Below are positions 41,601 through 53,600 of a DNA stretch of 64,000 nucleotides, piece by piece. This DNA is from Symsagittifera roscoffensis (lineage: Eukaryota; Xenacoelomorpha; Acoela; Convolutidae). The notes below the pieces were generated by a model. It had not been told where the DNA came from, made no database searches, and worked only from the letters and a program-made list of their open reading frames with translations. Numbering within the stretch: the stretch's first letter is position 1; every line of letters starts with the position of its first letter. Made by a program: the position numbers and the translations under genes. The stretch lies in NCBI RefSeq assembly GCF_963678635.1, contig NC_087063.1, positions 1,393,073 to 1,457,072 on the forward strand, written 5' to 3'.

Positions 41601-44600
41601 AAACAAAACAAGAAACGCAATGCCGAGCTTAAAACTAGCACTAACAACAACTTACTAAACAGTTATAAAAATAACGTTTTGGACAATTCAAACAGATTTC
41701 AAATAGACGAGAACATTGAAGACCACCAAGTCTTAAAAAATAATTACTGGATAGAATTTTTTTTAAAACGACAAAAATCGAACTTCTAAATCGAAATTTC
41801 GAGTCCACAGAACTTGCAAAAACCAACAGACTAAAACTTCCATGAATCAGAATCAGTGATTTTTACCTTATTATGTCGCAAGAACAATGAAAACTTGGAA
41901 AAAAATAATTTCAAAAACATTCATTGGAAAAATTATGGCAATAATATGACATGAAATACAAAAACATAACAAAACACGCCAGGAAACTAAGACATCGTTT
42001 ACACTTTTTTTGAGATTATTTACACATTGACGTTATTTTTACAAGGATGAGAGATCTTTCTATACCCTCTAAGCGGGACTTAACTGATCATTTCAAAAAA
42101 TTCAGAAAACTAAGCCAACAAGAAATTAGACGACTACCAATGAGCCAACAATAAATTGAAATACCCAAAAACAATCGTAACAAAAAACAAGGTCCGACCG
42201 GGAAACGCGCCCCAGTAATTTGTCATGAAGGCGCTTTACGATTACAATAGGTGTCAGTAATTGATGTTTCATCAGAAACAAAGACCAAATTTTTTCACAT
42301 TTTCAAGAAAATTCTTTTTTTTTCCGGAAAAATTACTAGTTCCTTCAAATGCACAGACCAAACAACCAAAGTATTTTGGATCATAATCAAAAAAGCAAGA
42401 CATTTTATTTTTTTCAACAGACTGTTGAAGTTGGTTACGATTGTATTAGCCAGAAAAAACTTTCAAATTTGAAAAATCAAACAAAACCAGTAAGAATAGT
42501 GTTGATGAACTAAAAATAGGCCGAACAGCTCTTTGAATCTAATAATTTTTGAGGGTCCATAAACTTTGATTCAAATAACCAATTTTGAATTTATTATCCA
42601 CTTTTGCTATTCCTTGGAAATATTGGAAAAAAAAAACAAAATTAATTCAAGAATTTTTTCACAGCTCGCAAGTTTGTTAATTTGACGCATAAATTGAGTT
42701 TGGAAAATAAAAACAACCATCAATTCGCTAAAACTAAAATTTGGAACAATTTTTAAGACAGGTTTCTGGAAAAAAAACGACAAAAATCAGTTAAAAATCA
42801 ATGCGTTTATCCTTACTTAATAACTACCTAAAAATTGCTCTTTCGAAATATTGTTCCGACTTGCTCAGGGAAATGGGTTTTTATAAATTTTCGACTTTCG
42901 CTAAATAAAAAAAATTATAAGACAACAAACAGTAAATCACTGATGAAGGCGTGGATTTCATCTACCTTCCTCCAAATAGCGTGTGGACTCCTGATGTGGT
43001 GTTTCCAGGACTTGCAGGAATTGATCATGAAGAATTTTATGGCCAGGCTATTTATTACGATGGAATGGTGGTTGCAAAGACATCTGTAATGACTATTCGA
43101 GTCTATTGTCAGCTGAAATTCAGATATTTTCCATTTGACTCTCAGGTGAATAAAATAACCAACAGTTAGTTGGAAAAGTGCCAAGAATTCAATAACTAGC
43201 TTTTGAAAAATTTCCTGCTTTCATTTTAAAGAAAAAAAATAAGTAGCACCTTCAATTTCTTTGAGGTACTGGAACCTTTTATGAATCTGAGAAAACTATT
43301 TCTACAGATAATTCTTTACTCCGCTGAAAATTTCGAAAATTAAAATCCATTTTCGAGATTAGAAACCATTCAAATCTTTAGCACCAATGTTTTTCGAGAG
43401 CATAACTTGCCTTTATTTTAGCAAAAAAAAATTGAATGGAACTTTAAAATAGCTAGCAGACAGTTGAAAAAGTGTCAATGAACTCAAGAAAACTGAAAAA
43501 ATCCTATTTCATAATTGGCATCTTTTCGATAAAAATATTCGAATTTGAGAAAACTGAATCAATAAATAACTTTTTGTAAAATCACTGGAAATTCTAATTT
43601 GAGAGCGTAATTTGACTTCCAAAATTGAATCGAACCTGAAAAGATATCAAAAGTCAAACCGCGTAAAATCAAATTCGAACGTGAAAAATACAATATTTCT
43701 TCCTTGAAGCATCAAAAAACTAACACGACCTATACACATGATTTAACAACGTTCATGGTCGTTTACAAAAAAAAAACTTTTCCAAAACACTTTCTATAAT
43801 TTCTTTATAAAAAACGGACTGCGACATTTTTTTTCCGCAAAACAGAGAGTGCTGACAGAGCAAAACAAAGCCTGGTCCGAGCATTCATTCTGACTAGATG
43901 GGTCAAGGACATCACAGAAGAGCGAGTTAAAAAAATTATCTCATTAGCCTTTCATGTTTCAGAAGTGTAATCTTTCTGCATCTCAATGGCTAGCAGGGGT
44001 AGCGCACTACACATTAGATGAGATTCATGGTCTGGAGGGAGAAATAAACGATCCCATTCTAGATAAACAACAGGGTCAATGGGAGTTATTGCCTCCCGTA
44101 AACTACAGGGTGTTCAAAGTATCTTGGTGGTACGACTACTACCAAATCGAATACACTTTAAAATTCAGACGAACACCGACGTTCTATGTGGTGGTATTGA
44201 TAGTGCCTTCAATCCTGTTGGCAATACTTCCTCTTCTGGGATTTCTCATTCCGATCGACTGTGGAGAAAAAATTTCACTCGGAGTGACAGTCCTTCTAGC
44301 CCAGGGTTAACAATATAAACTCAACTACAAAATACAAAATTTGGAACCCAGAATATCATATCGTTCTGGATCAAAGAGCAATATTTTTATTCCGCTGGAA
44401 ACTAAGAAATAAAAATTTCACTTTCGAAACTAGAAGTCGAACACGTTTTATTAAAAAAACTGGACCAAAAGATAAAATTTTTGATTCCGCTGGGAAATCT
44501 GAAAACTAAATTCCATTTTCGAAAATAGAAGTCGATCACGTTTTTCGTGACCTTTACACTTTTGTTGAGCAATAGTGGAGCTTGCCTTCCTTTTAACAAA

Positions 44601-47600
44601 GGAAATGAAGTGAATTTGGAAAAAAATGAAGGCCACACTGCCAAAACAAACACATTTGGGCGTGAACAGTTTTTAAGACTTATTCCAAACAAAAGCAAAA
44701 AAAATGTAAACTGCTCTGCAACCACAATAATTGAGATATTTAAAGACGTGAACAATCGCATAAACTGGTTCATTAACCCTCCCCTAGTAACATCGCAAAG
44801 ATTCTCAGTAAGTAAAACCCCTCTCTCGAAAAAGGTAAAAACAAAATTTGTTCACCCTGCTCATAAAGTTGTGGAACTGTTGGTTCTGTCGGAAATTCTA
44901 CCGCCAACTGGAAAAGGCGACTTTCCTATTTTCGGCCGTCTCGTTATTTACTCGGTGGTTCTGATAGTAATGTCGATTGCAGAATCAATGATTGTCACTG
45001 GTATTCACAACAAATCACCAGATACTAAAATGCCCAAATCTATCCAGCTAATCCTCAGTTCTGGGATGATGAAATTGTTAAGTCCCAAGAATGACGAAAA
45101 CTGTACACAATCAACAGCTCAGACCCAAACAGAGTTCTCGAACATCCAAGATGCCGTCAACTATTCAAAATCCCACGAAATGACTGTCAGCCGAAACAAA
45201 TCTAGCTTAGAAGACAAAGAAGAAGCACAATCAGTGGCCAATGAATGGAGATATTTGGCAAAAGTGATCGATCGCCTCATGTTTATACTGTACTTTGTTT
45301 TGCTGTTATCCGGGTTTCTGTATTTCTTTATATATATAAACATCTAATGCATTTTCGTGATTATTCACAGCAAATTACAGAGAACGAACTCGATTCAAGG
45401 TAAAATTTTAGTACCTGCTTCACCTTTGAATTATTGTTTCTTTTCGAAGAAAAAGCAAATATTTATGCTTGGGTTACTTTATTATTAACATTCAGTCAAG
45501 TTTTGACTTTTTAACTACGCGATTTTGATGCCTGGAGTTCAAAACTTATAAAATATATTTAATTTGGGAACTTGGGATCATTTTTCGTAAAGTTACGGGG
45601 GTTTGAAAATTGCTAATTCGGACAATTTGAGATAATCAACGCGCGATACATTGCGTTTCATTAACACGCGTAAGCGGCGGATCAATGCGTTCCAAACTGA
45701 ACTGAGGCAAGTCATTTGTTCTTATTATTACGATATGACAAGCTAAATACATCACTTTGCAGCTTGCATCAGCGCGTGGGGTGATAAATAGAGAAAAAAA
45801 AACGGTTTTCTTTTTTTTTCAATTCTTTCGATTTTTATCAAAAAAAAACTTTTTAAGTGGCCTTAAAGTGCAGTCGGAAAAATTCGGGGCTTTGATCTGG
45901 TATAGGAGCAGTCTTGTTGTTCCGACTTTCCTAACGAAATATTTGTGCTCGGGGTGGTTTTTTTTTTTCTTCAGACAAATTTTGACTTTTTAGCTAACCA
46001 TTTTTGACGGAATTTTTTTTTATATCATTCAAAAGGTATTGTAGTCCTGGGCTTAAATTTGAAAAGATATTTCACCTGTGATCATTTTTCGTAAAGTTAT
46101 GGAGTTTATAAATTGCCATTTCGGCCAATTTGGGGAAATTAAGGCGTGATATATTTCGCGCTTTTGACGCGTAAGCGGAGATTTACTCAGTACAAAACGC
46201 GTACACATCCAAGAAACGCGCTTGAGAAATAAATATATAACTTCAAATCCAAAAAAAAAATCCTCAATTCAAATAACGCATTTAGTTTCATCGCAAGTCT
46301 AACGCATATGCGAAGCTGTACTTCGCAAACACAAGAGAAAAATGGCATAAGAGGGCTTTAAGAGGCCAAAAAATTTAAGTTTCCATCCACCTCCAAAACA
46401 ACAAATAGGATTTTAGTTAATTACCCTCGCAACTAGGCCATATTGCCTTGCCGCCCTGAGCAGCTAACACAATATTTAATAGTAAAACAAAATATTAAGC
46501 AATGAAGTTCTTAAATAAAGCTGATAAACACATTCTTTTAAATCAATGAATTAAACCAGATCACAACAGATACTGAAACTGATCACAAAATATGATCACA
46601 AAAACTGGCGAGTTAGGTTGTAAAAAAGTGGACTCAGTAGAAAAGAGCGGTGAAGCACAAGCGTTTCCTAGAGCAAAAAAAAATATTCAAGCTTGAATAC
46701 TCAAATTCCCTTTGGCCCGGTGCCTACTTAAAGTAATTTCTCTTTTTTTGTTTACTCACTTCCTTATAATTGTTTCTGACATAATTTGGTACATTTTATT
46801 AATTTAAACACAAAAACATGTTGCAAGATCTATCAACATGAAGAAAGATAGTTTTGGAGAAAAACATGCCAAGACATTAGCATGTGAAATTAATATCGGA
46901 AAACTCATAAAGCGGTAAAAAAGCCGAAAATACCGAAGCAGAAACTTGAACCGAAACAAAAATCAGAATTCCCACTTTAGTTAGTTTAGTTCCCTCTAGT
47001 TAACACCCTGGTTAGTTTAGTCACACCAAGTTAGTTCATGTACCTTAGTTAGTTTAGTTACCCTTAATTAGTTTAGTTGCACCTAATTAATTAATATGAT
47101 TTTTTATCTTGATAACTTGGCGCATGTTTACTCGTTTCATCAAAAAAGCCTACCTTTTTCAAGTTGCACCATACAAAGGCCTCCATCGACATAGTCCAAC
47201 ATCCAAATATACGCGATGGACAAATGCTTGATTTCCTGAACAGTGAATTGTTCTCCCTCCGTCGTGGAAGAGACAACAGTCCAGATATTGACGCATCTCT
47301 CAATGTCCAGCAGTGCCGTTTTCACAAGACTAGAAGGAAAATATTATCAAACGATTAAATAGCCAAAAAACGCCCTAGGTTAGAATATTGAACTCAGTTT
47401 TCAAAAGGAGTCACATAGATAGTCATTAATTGGCAGAATAACTCTATTTTAGAATATACTAGCGTGTGCCGCACCTCCGGTGCTTCGAATTTTCAACAAC
47501 TCAAAAAAAACTTTTCTTTGAGTGTACTCTAACAGCACCCAATTACAGGGTTCGTAATTAAAAATTTTGCAAAGTTTTTAAATCACGTTTTTTAAACAAA

Positions 47601-50600
47601 TTTTGAAGAACCATAAAATTTTGTCAAGTTTTATATAAGTTCTTCGAAAAATTTTAAATGAACTAAGAAACGTCACATCTGGGAAACTGAAAGCAATTGA
47701 GCAGTCGCATTTGGACGCAAGATTTGCAACTACTGAGAGTACTCTTACAGTACCCAACTACAACGTTGGGAAATTCAAATTTTGAGAAACTTCACCTTAA
47801 GTTTTCTAATCTCGAAACAACCAATATTTGAGCAGTCTTTTTTGATGGCAATATTCGCCATCTTTGAAAGTACAAAACTACAGGGTTGGGAATTTCACTT
47901 AAACGAATTATTTTGTAATTTGAGTTTTCTGAAAATTTCCAAAAAAATCACAAATATCGTCTTTTCTCTTAAACAAAAATGACTTGAGCATTCTTAATTG
48001 GAGGCCGAATTTGCACCCCCTGAGATAACTCTGACAGCCCAGCAACTACAGGTTAGGAATTTCAAACTATGAAAAAAATATAATTGCTACTTGGAAAACT
48101 GCAAGATTTTGAGCAGTCCTATTCAGAGGCAAGATTCACAAACCCCTGAGAGTACCCTCAAAGATTCCAATAACATGATTGATATCTTCAAACTTCCGTT
48201 AAACATGCAAAATTATTATGCTTAAACATGGGAGATAGCTGTCACTCGCATTTAAATATAATATAGATAGATAGATTACATTTTAATATGATTACAACCA
48301 TACAAAGCTTGTCCCAACGATTAATTAAATAAACATATAACATTAAGGAACTTTGGTTTTTTGAAAGCAATCGTCGCGGTTAGTGTGTGTCGGGAACTCC
48401 TACACCACGGCAATTGAGGTTTAGTTGATTGTCTGGTTCATTAGGTATTTAGGAGTCCTGCATGGAAAAGATCTTACAATAATCTAATCTACAAAAATCG
48501 AGCGTCCTGATAAGAAAGTTTCTAATCGAAGTCCATATTCAATTTCACGCTCAACGTCTAAGCTAATTGCAAAATTCAAATTCAAACTCTTTTTTGTTGA
48601 CTTTAAAAGCTCGCCCATAGCAAATATTTTTTCTTTGAATTTCTCACCACCACTGACTTCATTATTGTTTTGCCGGGATTTGTCTCAACTTTAGCCCTGG
48701 AATTCAACAAGACACAAACTTGATGAACATTACTTTGTTCTATAAGTCTCACCATTTTTTCTCTGGACCTACCTTAAGTCACCTTAACAATTTATGAATG
48801 ACTTCATCAAAGTTACAGAGGCCAACCATATGATACGCACTATGGGTCAGAGTTTGCATGAGCATCACAATTCCCAATCTGCAAATTCAATTTTAAACCT
48901 TCAAAAAGCGCTAAAGGTATCTTCGACTTCGCACCATAACACAAAAAGCATAGACCGAAAAAAAAGAATTTAAACAAAGTCAGAGTCAGAGTTAGTGAAT
49001 TAACAAATTGCAAAAAAGAATCAGCAAAAATCATTTACATCGGAAATTTTTAAAAGCAAAACAAATCGGTGACAATCCAAAAAAGCCGACAAAAATATAA
49101 GCAGACAAACGATAGGCCGATAAAATTTTTGAAACTCAAAACTTTCAGCTTGAAACAAAAGTTCTTAGCCGGATTTGAACCTAGTCGTGAACAAATTTAA
49201 TTTTTAGAAGAGAAATGTCCCGAAGGCAACAAATATCCTTGCTTCTCGCAAGTGTAATAAAATGAAAATGGAGAAATTGGGCTAAAAAGATCCAAATTTC
49301 TCAGAATTACAAAATAATGTATAGCTGCTATGAAATACTGAAATGAGAAAATGTTTTGAGTCAATAGGCACTCTTCATTTTCTGAGAAATAACTTTTCTG
49401 TAGATTAAGCACTTTCGCAAGGGTGGCAGCGAATTTTGAAAAAACGTCAGCAATTTTTTCGATCGTTTTCAATTTCGGAGGTCCTCTAAATAGTCACCAT
49501 TTTGACAAGAAGTTAAGCGCCCCAGACAGTTTATGGCATGATTTGAGCTGAGGATGTTTCAACAACACAAAACGCGATACTCGTTTAGAAATATGGCGGT
49601 AGAATTTGTAATTATTCGAACACGAAAAGCTGGTTCAGAAGTGTGGTCTCACCATTTACACAGAGTAGCTATTGTGCGTCGCAAAACACAAGCAAGAAAA
49701 ATGCAAAACAGAGCTCTAACAGGCAAAACAAAGTGAAACAAGGAAAAACGAGAAGATAAAAAATACACCTTGTGAAAAAATTTAAATATCAATTTTGAGA
49801 TTAGGGGTATCACATCTGCTCCACGACCGCTTGTAACTTTACTACACAGAGGCGAAGTTGCACTTCGCATGCACAAGTAAAAACATGACCGATAACGCTA
49901 CTGGGAAAAACTGAATGAGTGAAACTTTGAGTCTACAAAACTTCTTAAGTGACGCACGCCAAATATGAGGCTACATAATTGCTAAGTGACGCAAGCCAAT
50001 TATGACGCATTAGCAGTACCGATCAATTTGAAAAATTACCAAATAACATGCCTCAATTTATAGAGCGGACGCATTCTGGCTAGTATACGAATAAGTTCAT
50101 TAAAAACATCCGACCCTTCCTAGGTTCGAATACTCTTATTTTGTAGCGGTCTCCTTCCCTACCTCTACGCTACAGATCCATGAAACCTTGAAGCTTAAGT
50201 CCTATTTGTAATATACTAGTCTGCGTTTATATCATTAGCATTGGCTGTACTTAATAGCTGGTTATTGATCAAAATGAACACTTTCAAAAATGAACACATT
50301 TTGTCGCAACAATATTTGCGCCGCAACAATATTTGCGTCGCAACAATATTTGCAAGTTCATACTATAACACAAGCTTTGCTTGTGTAAACACTTGCCACC
50401 AGTAAAGCAGCAAAAATTCGAGCAAAAAATAAAACTATTTCAATGTTCCGGATTTGAATCTCAGACCTGTTGATTAGGAGTGCCACTCACGTCCTCGAAT
50501 CTGCGCAACGGTCACTTGGCTAATGCTGAATGTACCTGTTTTAATTTTTTAATTCATATATTGTATTGATAAGGAAGTGTGTAATTTTCAAAAAACTGAT

Positions 50601-53600
50601 TTTCCGCAAAACCCAAGTAATTTCTCTACTTATGTAGGAGATTTGCTGCTCATTTAAAGGAGAAAGCGACTACTCGCTCTTTAAATTTAATTCTTTATCT
50701 CCGATTTGGCTTGGTAAAAAGTAAAATCTATTCAAAGTATTTCAAATGGATCAAATGGACGGATTTGTCAAAATACCAGTTGACAGGCAAAACTGTGACC
50801 CATAAAATAAGGTTATAAGGGAAAAAGTTTATCAAAATCAAAAATTCTTTATCATATACACGAATCAAGGTGGTGGCAGATAATCGAAAAAGCTTATATC
50901 TTTTACGAACTTATTTGTTGATAATTCTAATATGATTTCAGCTTAAACCTTATTTTATAATCTATTACATAAATTTTGGTTTTATTATTGTAATGTTTAA
51001 CAGTACCACAGTGGCTGTTATGGGACCATAATTCAAAACGAGCATTAAAAAGCTCTAACGCTTGTCGAATGACGCTTCAAAAGCAAAAATTTACAAAGAT
51101 TAATCCAATGAAATTTTTAAAACTTATTTCTCTACTATTTCAAATTTATGTCAAAACCAACCCTGCACCTTAATTAGACAGCAATTATGTATTTACCTGC
51201 TCGAATAAAAACGAACAACTTTAAATTCTTGGTTCGGTTTTTTGTCCAGCAAAGAAACGGCCAATTTTCGATAAGAGATCAACTTAGAGATCAAGTTAGT
51301 CAATTGTCGTATTTACACGATACTAAAGCCCGTTAGAGCCCCCAGCAAAATAAAGCCCCAAAATAGTAAAATCATAGTGTGAATCGCTTCACTTTTTTGT
51401 GTTAGTAGGCTGGCAATTGGAAACATCCAAAAACACAATTAACCTATGTAAATGTGTCCTTTTCGTTCATGACTTTTTACAACGCCTAGAATTGATTTGG
51501 AGACACAATGGCTAATCTGCTGCACCCGTGGTCTTACGTTAAAATGATGGGTGTTTTTAGAGTATTGTACTTACATGGATGCGCTTTTCCTTGCAGAAGT
51601 TGTGAACAGACATGCGAGTATCTCCGAAATTTGCACATCGTCCGGATCCTGCATCAAGCTTTCGTAAATTATGATTATGTCAATTAGCTTTTGAATAATT
51701 TACTTAAATTTTCGGGAAAACTCACCTTGAAACTATCAAAAACAGACTTTTCTGTAGAAGAAAAAGATTCGACAGCTTTCGAAAATGCATGTTTAACAGT
51801 AAAACGATTTTCACCACCCATTATGCTTCTGAAGATAAAATAAAAATATGACAGCAATGTTTCGACACCTTTTGAAGTGATGCGTAATAGAGTCACGAGA
51901 GCTAGAGGTAGCTGATCTTAAATCCGTTGTCGGTAAAAAAGCGCCCCATTTGTACTACAAAAATGAATGACTATGTAACAAATACTTTAAAGCTAGCTTA
52001 ATTAATTTCGCCAAATTGAACTGAAAACTAAAATCTAGATAAAAGTAATTCAATGTAATTTAGGAGTTCAACAAAGGAAGAAAATTAACACAGAGGCGAA
52101 GCTGAGCTTCGCATCACTTGCGATACAAAACAAGAAAGCCGCTAAGTCAGAAAAAAAATTGAAGAAAAAAAATCGAAAATGACCAAAAAAACTAGAATTT
52201 TAAAAAATACTAGTTTTCAAACAAATAATAATGCGAAGACGATGGAATGTGAAATAAGTATCGGAATAAAATTTACCAAACGGTATCAAAGTCAAAAACG
52301 CAAATTTTTTTTCGCTCGTCGAAAGACGCAATATGGACGTAAAACCGATATGACATAGGCCAAAATCTATCAAGTCGAAAGAAAAGGAAAAACAAAAGCA
52401 GAAAAAAAATTGTTAACATGAAAAACTTTAACTAGAATTTCAATTAAGGTTTTTAGCACTTTGTTAAATAAAAATTTTGCTTTCCTTGAAACGAATCGAA
52501 ATTAGAACAATAAGCCGATGAGAAAGAGGCCGAAATCATTTGGGCAGAATAAAGTTTTTGAGCGAAAAAATAAAACTTTTAAAGTCAAGACTAGTAAATT
52601 TACAAACATCAGAGTTAAATCAGAAAACTAAACGCAAAAGTATCTTAAAAAAAAACAACAATTATACAATATGACAACTAAGCCGACAAAATATAAGCAG
52701 ACAAAAATAAGCCGAAATTTTTTTGTGAGACGGAATATTTCCCGTTTGAAAAAAAAACAGGTCCTGCCAGATTCAAACTCAGGACCTTTTCCGTCCCAGG
52801 CGTATTCCCTACTTCCTGACCGAGGGTGCCGGACACACAGAAGTTAGAATTAACTAAGAACTTAATTTACCATTTCGAATTTTGACCATTCTGGGCCGAA
52901 AGTTATTTGCGGGAAAAAAGTCTAGTATCCGATTGCAAAACCCTTGCTATCGCAAGGGTAGTAAGTGAAACGATAATAAAAACGGCCTTTTTTCAAATTT
53001 TGCAATCAGATGAAATCTCGTTTTCTGATAAAGTTTAAAACAATTTGCGCTCAGATTTGTTTTAATTAAAATTTTAGAAATTAAATTACTAGCTTGCACT
53101 AAATGCGCGAACCAATACTTAATATTACACTGTCAAACTATTTAAGAAAAAAAATCAACGTTGTTTTTATTTGATTTTGTAAGAATGCAAAACCGCTAAT
53201 TTAAGTTATTCTGAGGACTCTTTCAGTTCTTTTCACTCATAGGTGGATTTGAAACCATTTTCAGCAAATAAATTGTGAGAAAACATGTTGAAAAAAAACA
53301 CATTGTTTTTTTTTCAAAAACCGGTAGATCAACAAAAGATCGAAAAAACTTTGAATATCTAGGGTCCAGCACAAGTTAAGTGGACCAAAAAAAACTAAAC
53401 AAACTGATAATTTAAAAATACAAAGATCATAATGATTTCAAATCTTTCCGAATGCACACAATTAATCGCGATCAGCCTTTCGAACCATCTATTACCAAAA
53501 ATGTAGATTGTAGAAACCAACAAAGCAGAAAACACGCCAACAGAATTTCGTAGGAAATTTTAAACCAAAACAAAATCTTGGAACTCAATTTTTGTACCAT

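Noticed and set aside
44547-44868. N-terminal extension of the right channel's last exon (266-codon open frame)
   Set aside because: The first 107 codons run through repeat family A. Homology to the left copy starts exactly at the acceptor at 44869.
49554-49736. 60-codon plus-strand ORF
   Set aside because: Lysine/arginine-rich translation of AT-rich repeat sequence in a THADA intron, with no homology recognised.
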